From: Meiothermus taiwanensis DSM 14542
GTDB taxonomy: Bacteria; Deinococcota; Deinococci; Deinococcales; Thermaceae
DNA: 64,000 nucleotides
Reading direction: 5' to 3'
Assembly: GCA_000482765.1 (NCBI GenBank)
Contig: AXWR01000002.1
Span: forward strand, 62,001 to 126,000
Shown here: positions 54,654 through 63,434 of the stretch, in pieces
Layout of the letters: every line of letters starts with the position of its first letter
Numbering within the stretch: the stretch's first letter is position 1
Notes under the pieces: model-generated
Databases searched by the model: none
What the model was told of the DNA's origin: nothing
What the model saw: only the letters and a program-made list of their open reading frames with translations
Translations under genes and position numbers: made by a program

Positions 54654-55595
54654 ATGAGCATTGTGGTGGTGGGGAGCATCAACATGGATCTGGTGGTGCG
54701 GGTCAAACGGCATCCGGTTCCCGGCGAAACCCTTCTGGGCTCGGATTACGAAACCCATTACGGGGGAAAAGGGGCCAACCAGGCCGTGGCCGCCGCGCGC
54801 CTGTTGGCCCGCCCCACACCCCCCAAGAGCGCCGGCCCCAGCCCGGCCCCCGGGGTGCGGATGATCGGCAGGGTGGGGCAGGACGAGTTCGGCCAGCAGC
54901 TGCGCAACGCCCTCAAGCGTGAGGGTATCAATGTGAGCGCCACCCTTCCCATCGTAGCCCCTACCGGCGTAGCCTTCATTGCCATTGATGAAGAAGGGCA
55001 GAACACCATCATCGTTTCGCCGGGGGCCAACCACCGCCTGCGGCCCGAACACCTCTCCCCCGCCGAGTTCGAGGGGGCCCGGGTGGTGGTCTTGCAGCTG
55101 GAGATTCCCCTCGAGACTGTGCGACGGGCGGCTGAGCTGGGCCGCCAGGCAGGCGCCCAGGTCATCCTGAACGCAGCGCCCGCGCAAAAGCTGCCCGATA
55201 AGCTCCTAAGCCACATCGACATCCTGGTGGTCAACGAGATCGAGGCCCTGGGCCTGAGCGGGGTAAAGCCCGACTCGCCCGAGATGGCCCTCGAGGTAGC
55301 CCAGCTGCTGACCGAGAAAGTGCCCACCGTCATCATCACCCTGGGCGAACAGGGCGCGGTATGGGTATCCCCCCAGGGCCGAGGGCATCAGCCGGCTCCC
55401 GCAGTGCAGGCCATCGACACCACCGGGGCGGGCGACGCTTTCATCGGAGCCCTGGCCGCAGCCCTCTGCGAGGGAAGACCCCTGGCCCAGGCAGTGGCCC
55501 ACGGCTGTGTGGCCGGGGCCCTGGCCACCACCAAAACCGGCGCTCAATCCTCGCTGCCCTGGCGCGAGGAGGTGTGCGCGCGGCTCGAGCTTTGA
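54654..55595 (+). CDS. rbsK: Ribokinase
   Basis: 313 residues, PfkB family. VVVGSINMDLVVRV and HYGGKGANQAVAAARLL are the first signature. AIDTTGAGDAFIGALAAAL holds the catalytic Asp and anion hole. It phosphorylates ribose from the neighbouring nucleoside hydrolase. A Pro-rich insert of about 14 residues (RPTPPKSAGPSPAPG) follows the first signature; usual ribokinases lack it. Confidence 0.93.
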   Translation: MSIVVVGSINMDLVVRVKRHPVPGETLLGSDYETHYGGKGANQAVAAARLLARPTPPKSAGPSPAPGVRMIGRVGQDEFGQQLRNALKREGINVSATLPIVAPTGVAFIAIDEEGQNTIIVSPGANHRLRPEHLSPAEFEGARVVVLQLEIPLETVRRAAELGRQAGAQVILNAAPAQKLPDKLLSHIDILVVNEIEALGLSGVKPDSPEMALEVAQLLTEKVPTVIITLGEQGAVWVSPQGRGHQPAPAVQAIDTTGAGDAFIGALAAALCEGRPLAQAVAHGCVAGALATTKTGAQSSLPWREEVCARLEL

Positions 55596-55607
55596 AGGTT
55601 ACCCGCG

Positions 55608-56423
55608 GTGCTGCTTGCGGTCTACCACCTAACCGAGTATTCCTACCCCGACGCGGCGCGGGACTCCTTCAACGAGCTGTGGCTTTATCCAGTCGACGAC
55701 CACCGCCAGGGGCTTTTGGAGTTTCGCCTTCAGATTACACCCCAGGCCCCGGCCCGTAGCCGGCAGGACTACTTTCATAACCGGGTGTACAGCTTTCACC
55801 TGCATCACCCCCACACCACCCTGCGGATCGAAACCCAGGCCAAAGTCCTGACCTTTGCCATGCCAGAGCCACGGCCGGTACCCCTTCAGGCCTTGAAAAG
55901 CCTGAGGCCTAGGTTCTTTGAGTATCTGTCACCCACGCCCAGGGTACCCCTGCACCACGACTGGCTCGAGCTCCTGGGTGTGCGCCGCCCTCTTCCCCAC
56001 GAAAACCTGCACAGCTACCTGCTGGAAGTGACGGAGCACCTCCACCGGAGTTTTCGCTACGACACCGCTGCCACCGAGCTAAACACCCCGCTGCTCCAAT
56101 TTGTGGAGGGCCGGGCTGGGGTCTGCCAGGACTACGCCCAGGCCATGCTGGCGGTTCTGCGCAGCGTGGGAATTCCGGCCCGGTATGTCTCAGGGTATCT
56201 GGCCACAGGGGTTGGCTCACAGGGCAGCCACGCCTGGGTTGAAGCCTTCGTGCCCGGCTCGGGCTGGTATGGTTACGATCCCACCAACAACTCCACCATT
56301 ACCGAGCAGTACATCAAAAAAGCCCACGGGCGCGACTACGACGACTGCCCGCCGCTCAAGGGGCTTCGCCGTGGAGGGGGCCAGGAGCGTCTGAACGTGC
56401 TGGTTCAGGTCAAGGTGCTGTAG
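55608..56423 (+). CDS. Transglutaminase-like protein
   Basis: 271 residues. The Cys-His-Asp triad is visible: C in GVCQDYAQA, H in GSHAWVEAF and D in YDPTNN. The N-terminal domain of about 130 residues is the usual bacterial transglutaminase N-domain. There is no signal peptide, so it is a cytosolic protease or amidase of unknown substrate. It starts with GTG 12 bases after rbsK. Confidence 0.85.
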   Translation: MLLAVYHLTEYSYPDAARDSFNELWLYPVDDHRQGLLEFRLQITPQAPARSRQDYFHNRVYSFHLHHPHTTLRIETQAKVLTFAMPEPRPVPLQALKSLRPRFFEYLSPTPRVPLHHDWLELLGVRRPLPHENLHSYLLEVTEHLHRSFRYDTAATELNTPLLQFVEGRAGVCQDYAQAMLAVLRSVGIPARYVSGYLATGVGSQGSHAWVEAFVPGSGWYGYDPTNNSTITEQYIKKAHGRDYDDCPPLKGLRRGGGQERLNVLVQVKVL

Positions 56424-56440
56424 GGTGGCCGGCCCTATGG

Positions 56441-56471
56441 CTGCTTGCGCGCAAACCCCATTCGCAAGCAG
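56441..56471. terminator. Hairpin between convergent genes
   Basis: A perfect 9-bp stem CTGCTTGCG (56441-56449) / CGCAAGCAG (56463-56471) with a 13-base loop. T tracts are weak on both sides, so it may serve as a bidirectional terminator between the transglutaminase and VanW genes. Confidence 0.45.
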
Positions 56472-56495
56472 TGTTCTTCCCGAAAACGGCCCCAT

Positions 56496-57677
56496 CTAGG
56501 GACTGCGGGTAGGGCGCAGAAGGCTCTGGGTGGGCAGGCGGTAACCGTGGTTGTCGGGGGCGTCGTCGGTGGCAGCGGTAATCACCCGCCCCGATTTAAG
56601 CTGGGTGCCCTCCCCAACGAGGTACACTGCGCCCCAGGGGCGGTAGGTGCTGGTGAGGGTGTCTTTTTGCACCCTGCCATTGGAGAATCGAATGGTACGG
56701 TGCACCTGCACCGTAGCCCCTTCGGCGGCCCAGTCTACCTGCACAAAGCGCTGCGCCGGCAGTTCGGGGCTAACGATATAGCGGGTTGGTAGTGCTGGCG
56801 TGCGGCTGAGCGTGACGGGGTTGCTCCAGGTAACCTGGCGCTCCTTAGTACCGAAAATTCGGAAGGTGAGCTGGCTGCCGCTCACGCTGCTCTGGATTAG
56901 CAGGTGGCCGGGGGTATCGTTTTTGAACTTAAGGTCGAGGGAGGGCAGAAACACCGCGGCATCGAGGCCGGTGGGCTGGTAGTAGCGCACCTGGTAGCTG
57001 TGGGGCCGGCGCTGCACGATGGGCAGCCCGGAGAAGTAAGCCGCGCGGAAGAGGGTAGTGGAGACCTGGCACATCCCCCCACCCACCCCCTCCACCGTCT
57101 GTTCGCCGGAGATGACGAAGGCTTTTTTGAAGCCGGTGCGTTCGGAGACCTCGCCCATGGCCTGGGCGAAGGAGAAGGTCTCGCCGGGCGCTATCTGCAC
57201 ACCGTTGAGGCGGCTGGCCGCGAGCTGGATGTTGTAGCGGCGTTCGTAGGAGGAACCGGCAAAGGAGGTGGTGGCCTCGGCCAAAAGCTGACGAATGCCC
57301 AGGTTGTAGAAATATGGCGTGCCTCGAGGGTGCAGGGTGTGGCGCACCGGCAGCAAAAACTCTGGCTGGCCCGTCCGCAGGGCCTCGAGGTAGCGCTTTT
57401 TTGCCTCGGCCAGGTCGAAGCTGTGGCCCATCTGGTCTTGCAACACCCAGTCCTTCAAAGCCGTGTCGTAGCGCCAGCGGGCCTCGAGGGCAGGCCGGGC
57501 GGCCTTACCGAGCAGGGCCGGAAGCTGCCCCACCCCCCCAATCTTGAGGCGCTGGGGCACCCCTACAGTTACAATCTGGCCTTTTTCAATGCGGTTTTCT
57601 AAGGCGTAGTAAAGGCCGTCCGGCCCCGCCAAAGCCAACGAAATCCAGCAAAAAATAGCCAGTGTGGCAGCACGCAT
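56496..57677 (-). CDS. VanW-family protein with signal peptide
   Basis: 393 residues. The signal peptide ends near residue 17. The VanW core NGVQIAPGETFSFAQAMGEVSERTGFKKAFVISGEQTVEGVGGGMCQVSTTLFRAAYFSGLPIVQRRPHSY spans roughly residues 155-225 and is given here only in description. The C-terminal third resembles a G5-like beta region. Such proteins occur at the cell envelope; their biochemical role is unknown. The ATG has TAGAGT 5 bases upstream. Confidence 0.82.
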   Translation of the reverse strand: MRAATLAIFCWISLALAGPDGLYYALENRIEKGQIVTVGVPQRLKIGGVGQLPALLGKAARPALEARWRYDTALKDWVLQDQMGHSFDLAEAKKRYLEALRTGQPEFLLPVRHTLHPRGTPYFYNLGIRQLLAEATTSFAGSSYERRYNIQLAASRLNGVQIAPGETFSFAQAMGEVSERTGFKKAFVISGEQTVEGVGGGMCQVSTTLFRAAYFSGLPIVQRRPHSYQVRYYQPTGLDAAVFLPSLDLKFKNDTPGHLLIQSSVSGSQLTFRIFGTKERQVTWSNPVTLSRTPALPTRYIVSPELPAQRFVQVDWAAEGATVQVHRTIRFSNGRVQKDTLTSTYRPWGAVYLVGEGTQLKSGRVITAATDDAPDNHGYRLPTQSLLRPTRSP

Positions 57678-57717
57678 ACCCCACTCTAAGGCCCAGAGTA
57701 CTCAAAAAATGTGCAAA

Positions 57718-58350
57718 CTAACCCTGGCCCTGCGCATGCCGGGCCATCCAGCTTTGCAGCACAGCCTCGTATTGCTCGGGCGTCAGGCGCACCCGCTGGT
57801 AAAAACCCGCCTGCAAACGCTGCCGCTGAGCCTCGAACAGGATCACCGCCGCTGCCACCGAGACGTTCAGGCTTTGCACCATGCCCATCATGGGAATCAG
57901 AATGTGACCATCGGCCAGCTCGGCGGCCTCCGGCGAGACCCCCCACTTCTCGGTGCCCAGCAGGATACAGGTCGGGCGGGTGTAATCGGCCTGGCGATAG
58001 TCCACGGCCCGCTCGGAAAAATGCGCGGCCAGCACCTGAAACCCCTGCGACCTCAGGTGGGCAAAGGCCGAGGCGGTGTCTGGGTGGACACGAAGCTCGA
58101 TCCACTTGGCCGCCGAGCCGGAGGTCTCGTTGAAGGTTCTGCCCTTGAGGCTCAGATCCTCGGTTTCTTCCAGGTTTGGAATACCGTGCTTGGCCGGAAT
58201 GGCGTGGGCCTCGAGCACCCCCACCGCGTCGCAAGAGCGCAGAATGGCCGAGAAGTTGTGGGGCTTGTGCACCCGCTCCATCAGCACCGTCAGATCGGGC
58301 TGGCGTTTGTCCAATACGGCGCGAATCCTGGCAAGGCGTTCTGGCGTCAC
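57718..58350 (-). CDS. trmH: tRNA (guanosine-2'-O-)-methyltransferase, SpoU/TrmH family
   Basis: 210 residues. Motif 1 [20 protein letters not shown], motif 2 [15 protein letters not shown] and motif 3 [20 protein letters not shown] are the SPOUT knot motifs. It matches TrmH of Thermus, which methylates G18 in tRNA. It starts with GTG; TACAAT lies 8 bases upstream. Confidence 0.9.
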   Translation of the reverse strand: MTPERLARIRAVLDKRQPDLTVLMERVHKPHNFSAILRSCDAVGVLEAHAIPAKHGIPNLEETEDLSLKGRTFNETSGSAAKWIELRVHPDTASAFAHLRSQGFQVLAAHFSERAVDYRQADYTRPTCILLGTEKWGVSPEAAELADGHILIPMMGMVQSLNVSVAAAVILFEAQRQRLQAGFYQRVRLTPEQYEAVLQSWMARHAQGQG

Positions 58351-58382
58351 GGAGGTTTATTGTACTGTGCCAAAATGACGGC

Positions 58383-59351
58383 ATGAAAGCCATCGTGGTT
58401 GAACAAAACGGCCCGCCCGAGCACCTGCGCTACCAGGAGGTGCCCGAACCTTGCCCCGGGCCCGACGAGGTGCTGGTGCGCACCACCCTGACCAGCCTCA
58501 ACTACGCCGACGTGCAGGCCCGGCGGGGCGGCTACGAGGCGGGTTCGCCTCCCCCCTTCATACCGGGGCTGGATGCAGTAGGGGTTATAGAGGCGCTGGG
58601 GGCAGGGGTAGAGGGCCTGAGGGTAGGGCAGCGGGTAGCGGTGTTTACGAGTGGGGGCTCGTATGCCGAAAAGGTACTGGCTAAAGCGGTGCTGACTTAC
58701 CCGGTGCCCGATGAGCTTTCCGACGAGGCGGTCTCGGGCCTGACCGCCCTGGTGACGGCCTACAACACCCTGACCTGGGCCGGGCGGTTGCAGCAAAACG
58801 AGAGCGTGCTGGTGCACGCCGCTGCGGGTGGCGTGGGCAGCCTGGCGGTGCAGATGGCAAAGGCCCTGGGTGCAGGGCTGGTCATCGGAACCGTGGGGCA
58901 TCCGGCCAAGGCCGAGTTCGTCCGTGGTCTGGGGGCCGATGCCGTGATGGGGTATGAGGGCTTTGCCGAGCGGGTGCTCGAGCAAACCCAGCAAAAAGGC
59001 GTCGACCTGATCCTCGACTCGGTGGCGGGGGAGGTTTTTAGCCAGGGTATGCGCTGCCTGGCCCCTTTTGGCCGCCTGGTGGTGTATGGGCACGCCAGCG
59101 GGCAGGCCGGTAGCTTCGAGACCCGCCCGCTGCACCGCCAGAGCAAGGCCGTCATCGGCTACAGCAGCGGGCACTACCGGCGCAATCGGCCCGGGTTGTT
59201 GCGGCCCACCGTGGAGGCCGTCTTTGCGCTGCTCCGCTCAGGCAAGATCCGGCTCCAGGTGGGCGCACGCTTCCCGCTCGAGCAGGCCGCCCAAGCCCAC
59301 ACCCTAATGGAAAGCCGTCAGAGCACCGGCAAAATCTTGCTTTACCCCTAA
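58383..59351 (+). CDS. NADPH:quinone oxidoreductase, zinc-independent ADH family
   Basis: 322 residues, MDR superfamily without zinc ligands. [21 protein letters not shown] binds NADPH, and [12 protein letters not shown] is typical of quinone oxidoreductase (QOR). It reduces quinones or enones. It starts 33 bases from the divergent trmH start and overlaps the convergent aldo/keto reductase by 4 bases. Confidence 0.9.
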   Translation: MKAIVVEQNGPPEHLRYQEVPEPCPGPDEVLVRTTLTSLNYADVQARRGGYEAGSPPPFIPGLDAVGVIEALGAGVEGLRVGQRVAVFTSGGSYAEKVLAKAVLTYPVPDELSDEAVSGLTALVTAYNTLTWAGRLQQNESVLVHAAAGGVGSLAVQMAKALGAGLVIGTVGHPAKAEFVRGLGADAVMGYEGFAERVLEQTQQKGVDLILDSVAGEVFSQGMRCLAPFGRLVVYGHASGQAGSFETRPLHRQSKAVIGYSSGHYRRNRPGLLRPTVEAVFALLRSGKIRLQVGARFPLEQAAQAHTLMESRQSTGKILLYP

Positions 59352-60364
59352 ACTTCTCGCTCGGTGCGCGAGAGCGGCCAGCTCGATACTTCGTTGAGCG
59401 CCGCCACCTCCTCCGCGCTTAGTTGTAGCTGCACGGCCGGTAGCAGGTCTTGCAGCTGCTGTACGGTATTGGCCCCCACAATCGGGGCGGTGATGAAGGG
59501 GCGCGATAGCTGCCAGGCCAGGGCCACCTGGGCCGGATGCGCTCCGTGCTGCTGGGCAATTTCCAGCACCTTATCCAGTATCTTCCAGTTCTGCTCGCTA
59601 AAGCGCCCGCTGGCGATGCCCTGGGCCCGCACGCTCTCGGGCAGGGGCTGGTCGCGCCGGTACTTGCCGGTCAGAAAGCCACCGGCCAGGGGGCTGTAGG
59701 GAATGACACCCAGACCATAGGTCTCGCAGACACGAGCCAGCTCGCGCTCGAAGTTCATGCGGGTGGGCAGGGTCAGGCTGTACTCCGGCTGGATCGAGAC
59801 AAAACTCTCAAAACCATGCTTATCCGAGGCCCACAAAGCCTGCATTAGGCGCCAGGCCGAGAAGTTGGAGCAGCCAATATAGCGCACGTAGCCTTTGCGC
59901 ACCAGGTCGGTCAGGGCCGAGAGGGTCTCTTCGATGGGCACCTGGTTGTCTACCCAGTGCACCTGGTACAGGTCGATGTGGTCGATCTGCAGGCGGCGCA
60001 GGCTGTCCTCCACCGCCCGCATAATCCAGGCCCGCGAGAGCCCCTCACGCTGCAAAGGGTGGTTGCGCCCCTCCGAACCCCCCGGCCCCATGGGGCCGCG
60101 CACCTTGGTAGCCACAATTACGCGGTCGCGCAGCCCCCGGCTTTTAAGCCAGCGCCCAATAATCTCCTCCGAGACCCCGCCGGGGTTGCCAGGCGCCCAG
60201 GTGCTGTAGATGTCGGCGGTATCGATCAGGTTACCGCCCGCCTCCACGAAAGCGTCCATGATGGCAAACGCCGTGGGTTCGTCGGCCGTCCAGCCAAACT
60301 GCATGGTGCCGAGGGCGATGGGGTGAACAAACAGACCGGATTTTCCTAGTTTGCGGTAGCGCAT
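59348..60364 (-). CDS. Aldo/keto reductase
   Basis: 338 residues. The catalytic Asp lies in [10 protein letters not shown], Lys in [10 protein letters not shown], and His in [21 protein letters not shown] binds NADPH. It belongs to the YajO/AKR11-like group and probably reduces aldehydes. The ATG at 60364 is chosen because TAGAAT lies 8 bases upstream. Confidence 0.92.
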   Translation of the reverse strand: MRYRKLGKSGLFVHPIALGTMQFGWTADEPTAFAIMDAFVEAGGNLIDTADIYSTWAPGNPGGVSEEIIGRWLKSRGLRDRVIVATKVRGPMGPGGSEGRNHPLQREGLSRAWIMRAVEDSLRRLQIDHIDLYQVHWVDNQVPIEETLSALTDLVRKGYVRYIGCSNFSAWRLMQALWASDKHGFESFVSIQPEYSLTLPTRMNFERELARVCETYGLGVIPYSPLAGGFLTGKYRRDQPLPESVRAQGIASGRFSEQNWKILDKVLEIAQQHGAHPAQVALAWQLSRPFITAPIVGANTVQQLQDLLPAVQLQLSAEEVAALNEVSSWPLSRTEREV

Positions 60365-60437
60365 AGGGCCTGATTCTACGGCCATCGGCCCTCGAGCATT
60401 GCAAGATTTTTCATCTTTGCCCCTGGCGGCTCAGGGT

Positions 60438-61076
60438 TTAGGAGGCGGGCAGGTTGTGGGCGTTGGCCCGCAGGCGCTCGATGAGGGGACGCAGCAGCTC
60501 ACGCTTGAGCTTGAGCGACTGGCGGTTCACGATAAAACGAGCGGTGGAGTGGGCCAGCACCTCGACCTCGAGCAGACCCGCCGCCTTGAGGGTGGCCCCG
60601 GTCTGCACCACGTCCACCACCGCATCGGCCAGCCCGGTAAGGGCGGCCAGCTCAACATTGCCGGCCAGCTCGATGATATCGGCCACCATTCCCCGCTCGC
60701 GCAGCACCTGTGCGGTAAAGCGGGGGTACTTGGTGGCAATCCGGCGGATGGGCCCGGTCGCAGCGGGGTGGCGGATGAGGGAAAGGCGGCAGGCCCCCGT
60801 GCCCAGATCCACCGGCTCGTACACATCGCGCCCCGACTCCAGCAACACATCGTTGCCCACCACCCCCACATCGGCAATGCCCAGGTCGACGTAGGTGGGC
60901 ACGTCGTGGTTGCGCAGCTCGAGCACCGCCACCCCCCCCTCCCGCCCATGCAGCAAGGCCCGTTCGCCCTCGAGGGGGGGAAGTTCCAGTCCAGCCTGTA
61001 CCAGGGCCCTGTAGCCATCCGCGAAGTTGCGCCCCTTGGGTAAAGCCACCACCAGCGTAAAGCGTCCTCGAATCAT
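60438..61076 (-). CDS. hisG: ATP phosphoribosyltransferase, short form
   Basis: 212 residues, lacking the C-terminal ACT-like domain, so it is His[11 protein letters not shown] opens the fold, [17 protein letters not shown] follows, and [20 protein letters not shown] is the PRPP loop. HisG-S needs HisZ; none is in view. It catalyses the first step of histidine synthesis. AAGGAAG before the ATG is the ribosome binding site. Confidence 0.93.
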   Translation of the reverse strand: MIRGRFTLVVALPKGRNFADGYRALVQAGLELPPLEGERALLHGREGGVAVLELRNHDVPTYVDLGIADVGVVGNDVLLESGRDVYEPVDLGTGACRLSLIRHPAATGPIRRIATKYPRFTAQVLRERGMVADIIELAGNVELAALTGLADAVVDVVQTGATLKAAGLLEVEVLAHSTARFIVNRQSLKLKRELLRPLIERLRANAHNLPAS

Positions 61077-61161
61077 CCGAGCTTCCTTATATCACATCCC
61101 GGCTGGCCTTATTCCCCCAGCCATTCTTTGCCACCCAGGACGGCTACAACCCGCCCATCCG

Positions 61162-62508
61162 CTACGATGCCACCGGCTCCGCCCGCACCTCGGGGGTGTG
61201 GTCGTGGTCGGGAACCAGGTCTTCGGCCTCCCGCACCACCCGGAAGAAGTAACCCCCAAACCCTACCATCATCCCCAGCAGGCCGCTGATCACCAACAAA
61301 AGCGCCATTCCGGCCCCGGGCCCCACCCCCACCAGACCGCCAAAAACACCGGCCAGGGCCCCACCGGGCATCATGGCCGGGGTCAGCACCCGGTCGGCCA
61401 GGGGGCCGGCCACCAGCATGGCCAGGGGCCCGGCCACCCAGGCAATCATGCGCCGGGCCGCAAACACCTTGCCCTGCACATCGGGGGGCACTTTGGCCTG
61501 CCAGATGGCCTGATTGGAGCCGTTCAAAATGGGCACGATCAGGGCAAAAATAAAAGCGCAGGCCGCCCAGACCCACACGCTTTGCCCCAGACCCAGCAAC
61601 ACACTGCCAAAAAAGCTCGAGAGCACCCAGCCCAGCAACACCCCGTGCACCTTGCGGCGGGGGCCACCCCAGGTGGAGAGCAGTACCCCACCCAGCACGC
61701 CCCCTACCCCCGCGGCGCTTTGCACGGTCGCGAGGGCGGTCTCGCTCGAGGCCGTGCGGGCCAGAATCATCGCGGCCATGATGGCCGAACCCAGGTTGGC
61801 CACCAGATTGCCCAGCAAGAACACCGTCTGCAAGCCCAGCAGGCTGGGCCTGGCAAAAATGAAGCGGAAACCATACAGGGCCTCAGCCAGCAGGCCTCCC
61901 CGGCTTTCCCGTCCAGCGGCGCTTTGCTTGGGCTGCGGTACATGTACCAGCATAAGGGTGGTGAAAGCCGCCGCAAAGGTAAGCAGATCTAGTAGAAGAA
62001 TGCCCCTCAGCCCCACCAGCCCCAGCAGGATGCCCGCCAGAATGGGGGCTCCAATGCCCGAAGCCGATTCTGCCAGCGAGAGCAGGCCATTGGCCCGGGC
62101 ATAGTCTTTCTTGTCCACCATGGTGGAGATGGCCGCCGAGTAGGCCGGCCACTGGAAGGCGCTGGTCAGGCCGTTGAGCACACCCACCACGTACAGATGC
62201 CATATCTCGAGGTTTCCGCTCAAATACAGCAAAAATACCGCCAGCGTACCCACCGCCGCGCCCAGATCGGAGACCATCATCATGAGCTTGCGGCTGCCCC
62301 GATCGACCCAGGCCCCGGCCAAAGGCGAAATCAGGATGAGCGGCACCATATAGAAAAATCCCATCAGGGCCAGCGAGGTCGCCAGCCCGGTTTTTTCAAA
62401 GGCCCAGATGGTAAGGGCAAACTGGCTCATGCCGCTGCCCACCAGCGAGACCAGTTGCCCGAAAGCCACCAGCGTAAACCCCTTCAGTCCGGTTAATTGC
62501 GCTCGCAT
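61162..62508 (-). CDS. MFS transporter
   Basis: 448 residues, 12 helices, MFS_3-type (enterobactin-exporter-like). WVDRGSRKLMMMVSDLGAA is the loop 2-3 motif. LTGLKGFTLVAFGQLVSLVGSGMSQFALTIWAF begins the first helix. Drug or siderophore export is plausible. It is divergent from a DNA-binding regulator gene; an inverted repeat lies between the two. The ATG at 62508 is chosen over one 8 codons upstream. Confidence 0.88.
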   Translation of the reverse strand: MRAQLTGLKGFTLVAFGQLVSLVGSGMSQFALTIWAFEKTGLATSLALMGFFYMVPLILISPLAGAWVDRGSRKLMMMVSDLGAAVGTLAVFLLYLSGNLEIWHLYVVGVLNGLTSAFQWPAYSAAISTMVDKKDYARANGLLSLAESASGIGAPILAGILLGLVGLRGILLLDLLTFAAAFTTLMLVHVPQPKQSAAGRESRGGLLAEALYGFRFIFARPSLLGLQTVFLLGNLVANLGSAIMAAMILARTASSETALATVQSAAGVGGVLGGVLLSTWGGPRRKVHGVLLGWVLSSFFGSVLLGLGQSVWVWAACAFIFALIVPILNGSNQAIWQAKVPPDVQGKVFAARRMIAWVAGPLAMLVAGPLADRVLTPAMMPGGALAGVFGGLVGVGPGAGMALLLVISGLLGMMVGFGGYFFRVVREAEDLVPDHDHTPEVRAEPVAS

Positions 62509-62564
62509 ATTGCAGTCAAACGGCCTGGGCACAAGGCCTGGCCCAGACCCCCTTCCCTGTTAGT

Positions 62565-62579
62565 GTAGGTAAAGCCTAC
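62565..62579. promoter_or_regulatory. Operator candidate between MFS and regulator genes
   Basis: GTAGGTAAAGCCTAC has perfect GTAGG/CCTAC arms around 5 bases. A further half-site AGTAGG (62603-62608) overlaps the regulator's -10 box. The regulator may bind here and control both genes. Confidence 0.55.
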
Positions 62580-62604
62580 TCCACGAAAAATACAAAACTT
62601 AGAG

Positions 62605-62610
62605 TAGGAT
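62605..62610 (+). promoter_or_regulatory. -10 box of the leaderless regulator gene
   Basis: TAGGAT, 6 bases before the ATG at 62617. Confidence 0.6.
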
Positions 62611-62616
62611 ACAAGC

Positions 62617-63249
62617 ATGCTCCAGACACGCCTGGTCGATAATGCACTGGCCGCCCGCATTCTGGCCGATCCCAAGGCTGCGGTATTCCTCAAGCCCTTT
62701 ATGTCTGGCCCCACCACCCTCAAGGCCGCTGCCGAGGTGTTGAATCTGCCCATCCAGGCCATGCACTATCGGGTCGAGCGGATGTGCAAGGCCGGCTTGT
62801 TGGAAGTGGTGGCTATATCGCAAAGACCCGGGCGGCCCATCAAGCACTACCAGGCCACCGCTACCTCTTTTCGTGTTCCCCTGGAACTGATACCCCAGCG
62901 GCTCTTAGAGAACCTGAGCGGCCATGCTTTCTGGAAAGCCCTGCTCGAGCGCAGCCTGCAAAAAGCCCTTAGAGCGCATGAGTACGGATCGGAAATCGTG
63001 GTCTACCGCAACGCAGACGGGCTATTGGTCTGGGGCTCCAACCTCGAGGATGAATCCAGTCCACCCGAGCACCTAGATCCCCAGCACCCGGCCATTCTCA
63101 ATTTCTGGAACGGGGGTCTGATGCTGGATAGACACGATGCCAAAGCGCTGCAGCGCGATCTTTGGGAACTCTATGAACGCTATGCCCACCGGAACGGCGC
63201 GGAAAAATACGTGCTACACCTGGGCCTGGCTCCAACCCATGAGGTATGA
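62617..63249 (+). CDS. Winged-helix transcriptional regulator (ArsR-like)
   Basis: 210 residues. Residues about 15-75 (ILADPKAAVFLKPFMSGPTTLKAAAEVLNLPIQAMHYRVERMCKAGLL) form a winged helix resembling ArsR/MarR types; given here by position and ends only. The C-terminal part is unlike known metal-binding domains. It probably controls the divergent MFS gene through the palindrome between them. It has no ribosome binding site. Confidence 0.78.
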   Translation: MLQTRLVDNALAARILADPKAAVFLKPFMSGPTTLKAAAEVLNLPIQAMHYRVERMCKAGLLEVVAISQRPGRPIKHYQATATSFRVPLELIPQRLLENLSGHAFWKALLERSLQKALRAHEYGSEIVVYRNADGLLVWGSNLEDESSPPEHLDPQHPAILNFWNGGLMLDRHDAKALQRDLWELYERYAHRNGAEKYVLHLGLAPTHEV

Positions 63250-63365
63250 GCCCAGGTGCCCAGCGTGTGGGCAAATCGGGGTAGGGCACTCGAGCCACAA
63301 AGAGGCCGGGAGCGCAGCGAACTAGCCGAAAATTGGCCTTGCATACCCCACAGCCTTGCATAGCC

Positions 63366-63394
63366 TTGACGCATAGCGTATATGGGTATATACT
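63366..63394 (+). promoter_or_regulatory. Near-consensus promoter before the pseudouridine synthase gene
   Basis: TTGACG (63366-63371), 17 bases, TATACT (63389-63394). The transcript would begin near 63401, 5 bases before a terminator-like hairpin. Confidence 0.7.
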
Positions 63395-63405
63395 TTATTT
63401 ATCAG

Positions 63406-63427
63406 CCCCGGAAAACGGGGGTTTTTT
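63406..63427 (+). terminator. Terminator-like hairpin in the leader of the pseudouridine synthase gene
   Basis: CCCCG (63406-63410), GAAAA, CGGGG (63416-63420), then G and TTTTTT (63422-63427). It lies between the promoter and the ATG at 63435, so it can act as an attenuator or a stabilising 5' hairpin. Termination of an upstream transcript is another option. Confidence 0.6.
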
Positions 63428-63434
63428 ATTTAAC

